DNA from: Gemmatimonadetes bacterium 2013_60CM_65_52
Lineage (GTDB): Bacteria > Gemmatimonadota > Gemmatimonadetes > Gemmatimonadales > Gemmatimonadaceae
Assembly: GCA_002215645.1 (NCBI GenBank)
Contig: NGFI01000004.1
Coordinates: 309,933 to 373,932, forward strand
Length of the DNA stretch: 64,000 bases
Direction: 5' to 3'
This document shows, piece by piece, positions 1-9,120 of the stretch (its first letter is position 1; every line of letters begins with the position of its first letter). Made by a program: the position numbers and the translations under genes. The notes below the pieces were generated by a model that was given only the letters and a program-made list of their open reading frames with translations, had not been told where the DNA came from and made no database searches.

Positions 1-243
1 GGACGCCGCACGATACAGCAGCCGCGCCCCACCGGCGAGAATCGGGACCGTGAGCATCTCCGCGCCCGCGCTGCTCGCCATCGAGCGATCCGCCACGAGG
101 ACCAGCGGAGGATGAATCGCCGCGAGGTCGGCCGCCTCCGCGAACGACGTCGTTACCGCCGGCCGATGTCCGAGCCGCGCGAGCGACTGGGCGAGGCCCT
201 CCAGAAGGGCCAGATCGGTTCCCACCAGCATCACATTCGTCAT
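1..243 (-). CDS. Receiver-like domain protein, 3' end outside window
   Basis: The first 81 codons of a minus-strand gene are visible, starting at ATG (243..241) and running off the left edge. The product begins MTNVMLVGTDLALLEGLAQS and has the alternating beta/alpha pattern of a response-regulator receiver: a first strand (NVMLVG), a helix, a third strand ending LVLVAD with Asp48 at the phospho-acceptor position, and a fourth strand near TVPILAGG. The acidic pair normally found after the first strand is reduced to one Asp, so it may be an atypical or degenerate receiver. It starts 21 bases after the yggT stop on the same strand and is probably co-transcribed. Output domain and function cannot be judged from this fragment. 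Confidence 0.5.
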   Translation of the reverse strand, partial: MTNVMLVGTDLALLEGLAQSLARLGHRPAVTTSFAEAADLAAIHPPLVLVADRSMASSAGAEMLTVPILAGGARLLYRAAS

Positions 244-264
244 TCTGCGCGCTGCTCCATCTCG

Positions 265-867
265 TCAGACTCCCGGAAACAATACTCGCGTGACCAGCCC
301 TTCCACCAATTGAAGCGCGAAGTATGCCACGATCGGCGTGATGTCGATCACACCAATCGTGGGAATCACCCGCCGCAGGGGGCGGAGCATCCACTCCGTG
401 GCGCCAAAGGACCAGCGCATCCACACGCTGCCGGCCGCGCGCGGGAACCAGCTCCCGATGACGCGGACCAGCAGTGCAAAGCTGAAGAAACCGAAGGTCC
501 AGTGGACCGCCAGCGCGAGCAGTCCCTCCGCGCCCAGCGTCGTTGCCATGAAGACTTCACGCACCAGGCCGAAGAGGACGTCCACGATCGCGAGCGCCAG
601 CGCCGCGATCACGACGTAGGCGACGACCGCCCACCAGGGGGTGGCGGACGGATGGCCCCCCGCGCGCAGCACCTGACGCTCGATGCCGTCGAGCCGCGGG
701 TCCACCTGGGCGCGCATGAAGCGCGCGACACCGCTGAACGGGTTGATGCGCCGCGTTCGCACCGCCCAATCGGCCGCGGCAAGGACGACCATCGCGACGC
801 CGCCAGCCAACAGCACGGAACGAAGCACTGCGGTGAAAGCCGAGAGAGCGGACAGTGCGTCGGGCAT
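265..867 (-). CDS. YggT family membrane protein
   Basis: A 200-residue membrane protein with hydrophobic segments near residues 13-35, 75-105, 115-140 and at the C terminus. The C-terminal half carries the YggT signature: a segment like GSWFPRAAG, then TEWMLRPLRRVIPTIGVIDITPIVAY, which in this family is the conserved proline- and arginine-rich loop before the last helix. YggT proteins are small inner-membrane proteins of uncertain role, sometimes linked to osmotic tolerance or cell-division factors. Most are about 100 or 180-200 residues, so the length fits. The next gene on the same strand is the receiver-like fragment; the EVE gene diverges 82 bases upstream. Confidence 0.85.
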   Translation of the reverse strand: MPDALSALSAFTAVLRSVLLAGGVAMVVLAAADWAVRTRRINPFSGVARFMRAQVDPRLDGIERQVLRAGGHPSATPWWAVVAYVVIAALALAIVDVLFGLVREVFMATTLGAEGLLALAVHWTFGFFSFALLVRVIGSWFPRAAGSVWMRWSFGATEWMLRPLRRVIPTIGVIDITPIVAYFALQLVEGLVTRVLFPGV

Positions 868-919
868 GAGGCAATACTGATGGCCGTTCGGCTCCGCTAC
901 AAGTGCGTTATGACACCCT

Positions 920-927
920 TACATTTG
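920..927 (+). promoter_or_regulatory. Possible -10 element before the EVE gene
   Basis: TACATTTG at 920-927 matches the TAnnTTTG motif used by Bacteroidetes-type primary sigma factors and ends 22 bases before the ATG at 950. Ribosome-binding sequences GGGAGG (927-932) and AGGGGA (941-946) follow. No convincing upstream TTG or TTGACA box is present, so this is a weak call. Confidence 0.35.
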
Positions 928-949
928 GGAGGACCAGAACAGGGGATCA

Positions 950-1438
950 ATGCCGAACGCCGACGGTGACCGCCGCCACTGGCTCGTCAAGTCCGAGCCG
1001 GATGCCTTCTCGTTTGACGACCTCATGGCCAGTCCGCGACGCACGTCGCACTGGGACGGCGTACGGAACTTTCAGGCGCGCAACACGCTGCGCGACGGGA
1101 TGAAGAAGGGCGATCTCGTCTTCTTCTACCACTCGAGCGCCGATCCAACAGCCATCGTCGGCGTAGCCGAGGTGGTGCGTGAGGGATACCCTGACCACAC
1201 CGCGTTCGACAAGTCCGACTCCCATTACGATCCGAAGAGCAAGCCGGACGCGCCGACCTGGTTCATGGTGGACCTCAAGGGCGTCGAGAAGCTCAAGCGT
1301 CCCGTGACGCTTGCGGAGCTCCGCACGGTCAAGGGACTCGAGAGGATGGTGCTGCTTCAGAAGGGCAGCCGGCTGAGCGTCCAGCCCGTGTCGCCCAAGG
1401 AGTGGGACATCATCTACGCACTCGGCATGCGCGGCTAG
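950..1438 (+). CDS. EVE domain-containing protein
   Basis: A 162-residue protein that is essentially one EVE domain (PUA-like fold), the family of human THYN1. Visible family hallmarks are the opening HWLVKSEPDAFSFDDL, then W-D-G-V-R-N-F-Q-A-R-N (about residues 35-45), G-D-L-V-F-F-Y-H-S (about 54-62) and the late WFMVDLK strand. EVE proteins have an aromatic pocket proposed to bind modified bases in DNA or RNA; the bacterial cellular role is poorly known. The start has AGGGGA three bases upstream of the ATG. It stands alone between divergent yggT and citrate synthase, so context does not narrow its function. Confidence 0.9.
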   Translation: MPNADGDRRHWLVKSEPDAFSFDDLMASPRRTSHWDGVRNFQARNTLRDGMKKGDLVFFYHSSADPTAIVGVAEVVREGYPDHTAFDKSDSHYDPKSKPDAPTWFMVDLKGVEKLKRPVTLAELRTVKGLERMVLLQKGSRLSVQPVSPKEWDIIYALGMRG

Positions 1439-1559
1439 GCTCTCGAGCGGCGCCGGCGCCATGACATAACGTCGTCCCGCGCGCATGCGCAGTTTGTTTC
1501 TTCGAGATACATTTCAGCGCCGGTTGGTTTTGGGGGTTGGGTTCTTTATGGAGAGGGAA

Positions 1560-2933
1560 ATGAGCAAGACGGAGTCGAAGGGGACGGGTGCCGGCGATGG
1601 GGCGCTCGAGATCAAGGACACGCGCACCGGGTCGACGTACTCGGTTCCCATCATGCCACCGGCCACGGAGGGCGACACCGCCATCCGCGCCATGGACCTG
1701 CGGCCCATCAAGGTCGAGGCTGGTGAATTCGGGTTGATGACGTACGACCCGGCCTTCATGAACACCGCCTCATGCAAGAGCGCCATCACTTTCATCGATG
1801 GCGACAAGGGAATCCTCCGCTATCGCGGTTATCCCATCGAGCAACTCGCCGAGAAGGCCAGCTTTCTCGAGGTGGCGTGGCTGCTGCGCAACGGCGAGCT
1901 GCCGACGCAGGCGCAGTACGACGACTGGACGCACCAGATCACGTTCCACACGTACGTCCACGAGAACATCAAGACCTTTCTCTCCGGTTTTCGCTACGAC
2001 GCGCATCCGATGTCCATGCTCACGAGCACGGTCGCGGCGCTGTCGAGCTTCTATCCCAACGCCAAGAACATTCAGGATCCGGAGGAGCGCCACATCAGCA
2101 TCGTGCGGTTGCTCGCCAAGCTGCCGACGCTCGCGGCGTTCTGTTTCCGTCATGTGAAGGGCCTTCCGATCATCTATCCGGACAACGACCTGAGCTACGT
2201 CGAGAACTTTCTCTCGATGGTGGCGCGGATGTCCGAGCCGAAGTACGAGTCGAACCCCGTGTTCACCAAGGCGCTGGAGGTGTTGTTCATTCTTCACGCC
2301 GATCACGAGCAGAACTGTTCCACCAACGCCGTGCGCGCCGTCGGCAGCTCGCACGTCGACCCCTTCTCGGCCGTTGCGGCCGGGATTGCCGCGCTCTATG
2401 GCCCGTTGCATGGCGGCGCCAACGAGGCCGTGCTGCACATGATCAAGGAGATCGGTGACGTGAAGAACGTCGCCGGCTTCATCGAGGGCGTGAAGGGCGG
2501 GAAGGGTAACCGTCTCATGGGCTTCGGTCACCGCGTCTACAAGAGCTACGATCCGCGCGCGCGCATCGTGAAGAAGCTCGCCGACGACGTATTCAAGGTG
2601 GTCGGCGTGGACAAGGATCTCGAGATCGCGCTGGAGCTCGAGCGCATCGCGTTGTCCGACGACTATTTCGTCTCGCGAAAGCTCTACCCCAACGTGGACT
2701 TCTACACGGGGCTGATCTATCGGTCGATGGCGTTCCCCACGGATTTCTTTACCGTGCTGTTCGCCGTGGCGCGTACGGCGGGGTGGCTCGCGCAGTGGGA
2801 GGAGATGCTGAACGACAAGGAGCAGAAGATCGCCCGCCCGCGGCAGATCTATACCGGATACGGCGAACGGGCCTATTCGACGTCGCTGGATTATTCAGTC
2901 GCGACGGCCAGGAAGGACGCGGTTCGGAAATAG
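1560..2933 (+). CDS. gltA: Citrate synthase
   Basis: Condenses oxaloacetate and acetyl-CoA to citrate in the TCA cycle. The 457-residue product has the type II citrate synthase layout, with an N-terminal region typical of the hexameric family (DPAFMNTASCKSAITFIDGD, then RYRGYPIEQLAE). The active-site segments LHGGANEAVLHMIKEIG and MGFGHRVYKSYDPRA supply the catalytic histidines, and the C terminus holds NVDFYTGLIY with the catalytic Asp. I chose the ATG at 1560 because GAGAGGG lies directly upstream; in-frame upstream codons (for example 1548) would add residues not typical of the family. Its last 39 bases overlap the end of the convergent mutY-like gene. Confidence 0.95.
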   Translation: MSKTESKGTGAGDGALEIKDTRTGSTYSVPIMPPATEGDTAIRAMDLRPIKVEAGEFGLMTYDPAFMNTASCKSAITFIDGDKGILRYRGYPIEQLAEKASFLEVAWLLRNGELPTQAQYDDWTHQITFHTYVHENIKTFLSGFRYDAHPMSMLTSTVAALSSFYPNAKNIQDPEERHISIVRLLAKLPTLAAFCFRHVKGLPIIYPDNDLSYVENFLSMVARMSEPKYESNPVFTKALEVLFILHADHEQNCSTNAVRAVGSSHVDPFSAVAAGIAALYGPLHGGANEAVLHMIKEIGDVKNVAGFIEGVKGGKGNRLMGFGHRVYKSYDPRARIVKKLADDVFKVVGVDKDLEIALELERIALSDDYFVSRKLYPNVDFYTGLIYRSMAFPTDFFTVLFAVARTAGWLAQWEEMLNDKEQKIARPRQIYTGYGERAYSTSLDYSVATARKDAVRK

Positions 2934-3659
2934 GCCTGACGGTGCGCTCCGTGCCGCGCTCATGGTTTTGCGCGACGCACAGAGTGCTCGCACCGGACAC
3001 GCGTGGCAGTGCGCGATCCGCGCCGTGCAGATGAGCGCTCCCAGTTCCATGATCGCCTGATTGTGCGTCCACGTGGCCGCGCCCGTGCGGGGAAGGATCG
3101 CGCGCGCGATCGCCCAGATCTCCTTCTGTCCTCGCGTTGACTTGGCGTTCACGTGCGGCGCGAAGACGCGCCGAACGACTCGCGCGACATTCGTATCCAC
3201 GAGCGCCTCTCTCCGCTCGTACGCGAAGGAGCTCACCGCGCCGGCGGTGTATGCGCCCACGCCGGGCAGCGCGCGCAATGCCGCGGTATCGGCTGGCAGC
3301 GCGGCGTCGTCATCACGCCCACCGTCGGTCACGACTCGCGCCAATGCGCGGAGGTTCCGCGCACGAGCATAGTAACCGAGCCCCTCCCACGCCTCCATGA
3401 CGCGTTTCGGGCGTGCGCGTGCGACATCACCCAGCGTCGGGAACGTCTCGAGAAACTCCGCATACTTCGGTACGACGCGCGACACCTGCGTCTGCTGCAG
3501 CATCAGCTCGGATACGAGCACCTGATAGGGATCGCGCGTTCGACGCCATGGAAGATCCCGTCCATTGGCCCTGAACCAGCGGCGAATGGCACTGCTGAAT
3601 TTGGCGTACTGTCTCCGTCGGGCTGGGGACGCCGCGATCGCGTACTTCCCCTCGCTCAC
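2895..3659 (-). CDS. mutY: MutY-like adenine DNA glycosylase, short form
   Basis: HhH-GPD base-excision glycosylase of 254 residues. It shows LPWR, the catalytic helix SELMLQQTQVSRVVPKY with its Glu, W-E-G-L-G-Y-Y-A-R-A-R, the helix-hairpin-helix loop LPGVGAYTAGAV, the catalytic Asp in VDTNVARVVRRVF, and a C-x6-C-x2-C-x5-C 4Fe-4S cluster near the C terminus. MutY removes adenine opposite 8-oxoguanine. The usual C-terminal NUDIX-like domain that recognises 8-oxoG is absent, leaving only about 20 residues after the cluster; some actinobacterial MutY proteins are similarly short. GTG at 3659 is preferred because it overlaps the TGA of the upstream transporter gene (GTGA). A related mismatch glycosylase cannot be fully excluded. 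Confidence 0.8.
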   Translation of the reverse strand: MSEGKYAIAASPARRRQYAKFSSAIRRWFRANGRDLPWRRTRDPYQVLVSELMLQQTQVSRVVPKYAEFLETFPTLGDVARARPKRVMEAWEGLGYYARARNLRALARVVTDGGRDDDAALPADTAALRALPGVGAYTAGAVSSFAYERREALVDTNVARVVRRVFAPHVNAKSTRGQKEIWAIARAILPRTGAATWTHNQAIMELGALICTARIAHCHACPVRALCASRKTMSAARSAPSGLFPNRVLPGRRD

Positions 3660-4309
3660 TGAGGCGTCCAACTCGGCGCAGCGGTGAACAGCCCATCCAC
3701 GAATCCGATGCGATGGGCGAGAAACAGGCCGAACGCAATGCTCGCGAGTCCCGACGCGACGCGCAGCCGGTGATTCAGTCCCGCAAATCGATGCGTTGCG
3801 ACCACCGACGGCGCCGCGATGGACACGGTGATCAGCATCATCCCCGCGATGGTGCCGACACCAAACACGGCCAGATAGCACGCGGCCCACAGCGGACTCG
3901 GAATGAGCGCCACCTGCGGAAGCGTCGCCACCGCGGCCGAACCGGCGAGCCCGTGGACGAATCCCACCGTCAGCGGGCGCGCGGTGCTGTCCACCACGCG
4001 GCGTTCACTCCCGGCCAGTGTCAGGAGACCGAGGACGACGAGCATCACCGCCACCGCGAACTCGAGCGACAGCCCGAGCCGCGCGGGAATCGCGGAGAGC
4101 TGCACCTTGAGCACGATGATCGCGCCGCCGACGAGCAGGATGGTGGCAGTGTGCCCGATGCCCCAGAGCGCGCCAGTGCGAGCAGCGCGCACGACCGACT
4201 GTTGCTGCGACACGATCGTCGTCACCGCGACGACGTGATCGGGATCGGTGGCGTGCCGCATGCCCAGCAGGAAGCCGAGTATCACGACGCTCAGCAGCGC
4301 GGCTGTCAT
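3656..4309 (-). CDS. Nickel/cobalt-type transporter (NicO/UreH-like)
   Basis: A 217-residue inner-membrane protein with about six hydrophobic segments. Near the N terminus it carries L-G-M-R-H-A-T-D-P-D-H-V-V-A-V, the histidine/aspartate motif (HxxDPDH) in the first helix of nickel/cobalt permeases and related HupE/UreJ/UreH-like proteins; the second conserved region W-G-I-G-H-T-A-T follows around residue 50. The expected role is transition-metal uptake or efflux. ATG at 4309 lies one base after the crcB stop, and its own stop overlaps the mutY-like GTG start, so crcB, this gene and mutY look like one transcription unit. No urease or hydrogenase genes are nearby, so the metal is unassigned. 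Confidence 0.75.
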   Translation of the reverse strand: MTAALLSVVILGFLLGMRHATDPDHVVAVTTIVSQQQSVVRAARTGALWGIGHTATILLVGGAIIVLKVQLSAIPARLGLSLEFAVAVMLVVLGLLTLAGSERRVVDSTARPLTVGFVHGLAGSAAVATLPQVALIPSPLWAACYLAVFGVGTIAGMMLITVSIAAPSVVATHRFAGLNHRLRVASGLASIAFGLFLAHRIGFVDGLFTAAPSWTPQ

Positions 4310-4310
4310 G

Positions 4311-4724
4311 TCAGGCGCTCCCGCCAACGGCCGCGCGTGCGAGCGCGAACCCCGCGAACGTCGCGGCAAATGCGACCGCAAGGCTGGCGGCGACGTTCAG
4401 TGCCGCCAGCCCGGCACCGCCACTCTCGAGGAGCGCTACCGTATCGGCGCTGAAGGTCGAGAACGTCGTGTAGCCGCCGCACAGTCCGACCACCAGCAAA
4501 TACTGAATCGCGTTCGCCCGGTCCGGCTGGCGCGCCATGAACACGATGAGCACACCGATGAGCAGGGACCCGCTCGCGTTCACGAGCAGCGTCCCCACGG
4601 GAAACGGCTTCGCACCGGCGTGCGGCATCCAGCGCCCTAGGCGCTCCTGGAGCCACAGCCCGATCACGAGGCGCGCGAGTCCGCCCACGGCACTGCCGAC
4701 GGCGACATAGACGTAATTCAGCAT
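4311..4724 (-). CDS. crcB: Fluoride ion channel CrcB/Fluc
   Basis: A 137-residue four-helix membrane protein of the Fluc fluoride exporter family, which forms dual-topology dimers that let F- leave the cell. Family signatures are clear: G-G-L-A-R-L-V-I-G at the end of helix 1, T-L-L-V-N-A-S-G-S-L-L-I-G with the conserved Asn in helix 2, and G-L-C-G-G-Y-T-T-F-S-T-F-S in helix 3, containing the Phe residues that line the pore. The chosen ATG at 4724 begins directly at helix 1. No fluoride riboswitch was recognised in the 46 bases between it and the divergent dehydratase gene. Confidence 0.92.
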   Translation of the reverse strand: MLNYVYVAVGSAVGGLARLVIGLWLQERLGRWMPHAGAKPFPVGTLLVNASGSLLIGVLIVFMARQPDRANAIQYLLVVGLCGGYTTFSTFSADTVALLESGGAGLAALNVAASLAVAFAATFAGFALARAAVGGSA

Positions 4725-4770
4725 CGGTGGTCTTTGCGCATTCGTGCGACGCAATCTAACCTCAGCGACG

Positions 4771-5742
4771 ATGACTTCGCCGATCACACTGTCCGACGTG
4801 GAACGAGCTCGGGAGCGCCTCGCACCCTGGCTCGCGCCGACGCCGGTGCGCACGTATCCCACCCTGGATCAGATCGTCCCGGGCGTCCGCCTTCTCGTGA
4901 AGCACGAGAACATGCAACCGACGGGCTCGTTCAAGGTCCGCAACGGCCTGTCCACGGTCACCGCGCTCGGCGACGCAGAGCGCCAACGCGGCGTCGTCGG
5001 CGCGACCACCGGCAACCACGGACTGGGACTCGCCTACGCAGGCCGCCAGCTGGGCGTCCCCGTGACGATCTGCGTGCCGCGCAACAACAACCCGGAGAAG
5101 AATTCGGCGCTCCGCGCCTGGGGCGCCACGGTGGTCGAGGAAGGGAAGGACTACGATGAGGCCGTTGCCGTCGCATCCCGGCTCGCGGCGGAGCGCGAGG
5201 TTACGCTCGCGCACTCGACCAACAACGTGAACGTCCTGAGCGGCGCCGGAACGATGACGCTCGAGCTCCTGGAGCAGACGCAGGATCTCGACGTGCTGCT
5301 CATTGCCGTGGGCGGCGGTTCGCAGGCGGTCGGCGCCATGACAGTCGCACGTTCGCTCAAGCCCACGCTTCAGATCGTCGGCATTCAGGCTGCCGGCGCA
5401 CCGACGTTGCACGACGCCTGGCATGCGCGCGAACCACGCAAGGGGACACGCGCCGACACATTCGCCGAAGGCGTGGCGACGCGGTCCACCTACGAGCTGA
5501 CTTTCCCCGCGCTGCTCGAAGGCCTCGCGGATTTCGTCACCGTCGCCGACGCCGAAATCGCCGAGGCCGTGCGTATCATTCTCGCGACGACGCATCATCT
5601 CGTGGAAGGCGCTGGCGCCATGGGCGTCGCGGCGGCGATCAAGCTGCGCGATCAGCTCGAGGGCAAGTCCGTTGGCGTCATCTTCTGCGGCGCGAACATG
5701 GACACAGGTGTGCTCCGCCGCATCCTGAATCGCGAGCTGTAG
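4771..5742 (+). CDS. Threonine/serine dehydratase, PLP-dependent
   Basis: Fold-type II PLP enzyme of 323 residues. Lys55 within T-G-S-F-K-V-R-N is the Schiff-base lysine, TTGNHGLGLAYAGRQLGVP is the substrate-loop helix, and G-G-G-S-Q-A-V-G is the glycine-rich loop holding the PLP phosphate. There is no C-terminal ACT-like regulatory domain, so it resembles catabolic threonine/serine dehydratases (also EutB-type enzymes from ectoine degradation) rather than biosynthetic IlvA. Expected reaction: L-threonine to 2-oxobutanoate plus ammonia, or L-serine to pyruvate. The start codon follows a short AT-richer stretch divergent from crcB. The gene ends one base before the stop of the convergent VWA gene. 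Confidence 0.88.
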   Translation: MTSPITLSDVERARERLAPWLAPTPVRTYPTLDQIVPGVRLLVKHENMQPTGSFKVRNGLSTVTALGDAERQRGVVGATTGNHGLGLAYAGRQLGVPVTICVPRNNNPEKNSALRAWGATVVEEGKDYDEAVAVASRLAAEREVTLAHSTNNVNVLSGAGTMTLELLEQTQDLDVLLIAVGGGSQAVGAMTVARSLKPTLQIVGIQAAGAPTLHDAWHAREPRKGTRADTFAEGVATRSTYELTFPALLEGLADFVTVADAEIAEAVRIILATTHHLVEGAGAMGVAAAIKLRDQLEGKSVGVIFCGANMDTGVLRRILNREL

Positions 5743-5743
5743 G

Positions 5744-7021
<1,278 letters not shown>

Positions 7022-7038
7022 GCGGTCTCCCTCCCGTG

Positions 7039-7067
7039 AGATAACCCCGGGCGCACGCTCGAGGCAA
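7039..7067 (-). promoter_or_regulatory. Promoter of the VWA gene
   Basis: On the minus strand TTGCCT (7067..7062) and TTATCT (7044..7039) are separated by exactly 17 bases, a standard sigma-70-like arrangement. Transcription would begin near 7032, giving a leader of about 10 bases that contains the ribosome-binding site. Confidence 0.5.
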
Positions 7068-7092
7068 TGGGACCCGAAAGCGCGGCTGTCCG

Positions 7093-7098
7093 TATATT
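7093..7098 (+). promoter_or_regulatory. TATATT box 6 bases before the MFS start
   Basis: TATATT ends six bases before the GTG at 7105. As a -10 element it would place the transcription start at or next to the start codon, giving a leaderless message. No -35 box is visible. Confidence 0.4.
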
Positions 7099-7104
7099 GG
7101 TCAC

Positions 7105-8331
7105 GTGCCCGAAGCGAGATCGCTCAATCCATTCCGCGTCTTTCAAAAGCATCGGAATTTCCGGCTGTTTCTCATCGGCCAGACGCTCTCGCTCGTCGGC
7201 ACGTGGATGCAGACGATGGCGCTCGGATGGCTTGCGCTCGAGCTCACCAACAGTGCGTTTCTGGTCGGCCTCGTGGCGACGGCGTCATCGGTGCCGATCC
7301 TCATCTTCACGATGCCGGCCGGCACCATCGTCGATCGTTCGGACAAGCTGAGGCTCGTGCGTTTCGCGCAGTTCGCGTTTCTGTGCGATGCATCATTGCT
7401 GTGGTGGCTCACGTACACGGACCGCATCACGATCGTGTCGTTGCTGGCTCTCGCATTCGTGAGCGGGCTCGTCGCGTCGATCGAGATTCCTGCGCGCCAG
7501 TCCATGTTCATCGACCTCGTGGGCCGCGAGGATCTGCCGGACGCGATTGCGCTCAACTCGAGCGGCTTCAACCTCGCGCGCGTTGTGGGACCCGGCATCG
7601 CCGCCGCGGTCATCGCACAGCTCGGAATCGCGTGGTGCTTCTTTCTCAACGCCGCGAGCTTCGTCACCGTGCTGATCGGGCTGTTCATGATCCGCCTGCC
7701 GGAATGGGTGCCGCGTCCCGTGACGCTCACGCCATGGCAGGGGGTGCGGCAGGCCGCGCACTACCTGCGCGATACGCCGAAAGTTCGCGCGCTGATGACG
7801 ATGGTGACCGTCTATTCCATCCTCGGCGTACCCGTCCTGGCGCTCATGCCGGTCGTCGCGCGCCAGATGTTCGGGCTCGGCGCGGGCGGATACGGCCTGC
7901 TGATGTCGTGCGTAGGCATCGGAGGGCTGGCAGGTGCACTCTCCCTGGCAGCGCTTGGGTACAGGACATCGCGTGTGCGACTGCTGGTCAGTGCGTCCAT
8001 GGCGTGGCCGGTGTTGCTGCTGGCGTTCTCATTCACCACGCGGCCCGCACTCGGCTATGCGCTGCTGCTCGGTGTGGGCTTCACGATGATCATGAATGGC
8101 GCGATCTCGAACGGTTTGCTTCAGACGAACGTTCCGGATGCCATGCGCGGGCGCATGATGGCCGCCTACGGCCTCGTCGTCGTGGGACTGTCGCAGGTGG
8201 TCGGTGCATTCGTGGCGGGCTTTGTCGCGAACGTCGTCGGCATCGCGCCCGCCATTGGAGGGTCAGCCGCGCTCATGATGCTGTACGGCCTCTTCGCATT
8301 TTTCCGGCGCCACGACCTTCTCGCGCTCTAA
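7105..8331 (+). CDS. MFS transporter, EntS/MFS_3-like
   Basis: A 408-residue major facilitator with about 12 transmembrane segments. The N-terminal FRLFLIGQTLSLVGTWMQTMALGWL, the inter-helix loop PAGTIVDRSDKLRLV (motif A-like, D-R near helix 2/3), and PARQSMFIDLVGREDLPDAIALNS are typical of the EntS-like exporter subfamily, whose members export enterobactin or drugs. The substrate here is unknown and no siderophore genes are near. The start is GTG; TATATT precedes it by six bases and no Shine-Dalgarno is evident. It diverges from the VWA gene. Confidence 0.88.
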   Translation: MPEARSLNPFRVFQKHRNFRLFLIGQTLSLVGTWMQTMALGWLALELTNSAFLVGLVATASSVPILIFTMPAGTIVDRSDKLRLVRFAQFAFLCDASLLWWLTYTDRITIVSLLALAFVSGLVASIEIPARQSMFIDLVGREDLPDAIALNSSGFNLARVVGPGIAAAVIAQLGIAWCFFLNAASFVTVLIGLFMIRLPEWVPRPVTLTPWQGVRQAAHYLRDTPKVRALMTMVTVYSILGVPVLALMPVVARQMFGLGAGGYGLLMSCVGIGGLAGALSLAALGYRTSRVRLLVSASMAWPVLLLAFSFTTRPALGYALLLGVGFTMIMNGAISNGLLQTNVPDAMRGRMMAAYGLVVVGLSQVVGAFVAGFVANVVGIAPAIGGSAALMMLYGLFAFFRRHDLLAL

Positions 8332-8364
8332 ACGGCGTAACAGCAGTACTGAGAGGGAACTACA

Positions 8365-8443
8365 GTATCCGGTATCCGGCATCCGGTACAGGCGGTATTC
8401 GGTAAGGGGCGGTCTTCGTCTGGGGGGTTTTTCTACCGGATAC
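8365..8443. repeat. GTATCCG heptad repeat with inverted copy
   Basis: In the 165-base space between the convergent MFS and kinase-like genes, GTATCCG occurs twice in tandem at 8365-8378, followed by GCATCCG (8379-8385) and looser relatives up to about 8405. An inverted copy, TACCGGATAC at 8434-8443, is an exact reverse complement of 8365-8374, so a hairpin is possible. A further relative (TACAGGATAC) lies at 8465-8474. No gene is seen in this space. Confidence 0.6.
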
Positions 8444-8496
8444 GCTCGTTTACCGAGTGCAGGGTACAGGATACTGGCCTTCACTACTGCGGTTCA

Positions 8497-9120
8497 TCAG
8501 AGTAGTCGAGTATGCGTTACGCGCACGATCAGCTCGGCGGCGCCGTCGATGCCAAGCCACGCGGTATCCAGGCACAAGTGATAGTTGCCGACGTCGCGCC
8601 AGTCGCGCGACCAGTAACGCTTGACGTACTCCGCTCGCCCGGCGTTCATGTCGATCACCTTCCGGCGCGCCTCCTCCCGCGAGAGCGAATCGCTCGTCAT
8701 CGTGCGGGCGACCAGGGCGTCGAGCGGAGCGTAGCAGAAGACGTGCAGGGCATCGCTTCGCATTGCCAGGAGGCATTGCGCACCGCGGCCGACGATGACC
8801 GCCGGCCCCGCACTCACCGCCTCCTCCATCACCCGCTTCGTCACGTCGACGATGCGCTCCTCGCTCGGCAGAATGCCTTCGCCGCTCACGTCGGGGAGGA
8901 ACTGCGTCGCCGTCAGCGAAATGGTCGACGCGACGCGTTCGGCCAATGACGGCGCGCGCTCGTCGCGCGCGGACACCGCTTCCACCGTGGTACCCAGGCG
9001 CGCGGCGACCTCGTCCACCATCGCGTTGTCATAGAGCTGCCATCCAAGAGCGTCCGCCACTTTCTCGGCGACGCGCGATCCTCCCGCCCCGAACTGGCGG
9101 GACACCGTGATGATCGGCAT
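8497..9120 (-). CDS. Cytidylate kinase-like family protein
   Basis: A 207-residue P-loop protein. The opening MPIITVSRQFGAGGSRVA resembles the cytidylate-kinase-like family: an ISR-(E/Q)-(F/Y)-G-SGG variant replaces the classical Walker A. The segment LGWQLYDNAMVDEVAARLG and the lid-like Arg-rich region SLSREEARRKVIDMNAGRAEYVKRYW follow. These proteins resemble Cmk but their substrate is unproven. The ATG at 9120 overlaps the TGA of the acetyltransferase gene (ATGA), indicating translational coupling. This looks like the last gene of an operon with the acetyltransferase and the AAA+ ATPase. Confidence 0.8.
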   Translation of the reverse strand: MPIITVSRQFGAGGSRVAEKVADALGWQLYDNAMVDEVAARLGTTVEAVSARDERAPSLAERVASTISLTATQFLPDVSGEGILPSEERIVDVTKRVMEEAVSAGPAVIVGRGAQCLLAMRSDALHVFCYAPLDALVARTMTSDSLSREEARRKVIDMNAGRAEYVKRYWSRDWRDVGNYHLCLDTAWLGIDGAAELIVRVTHTRLL

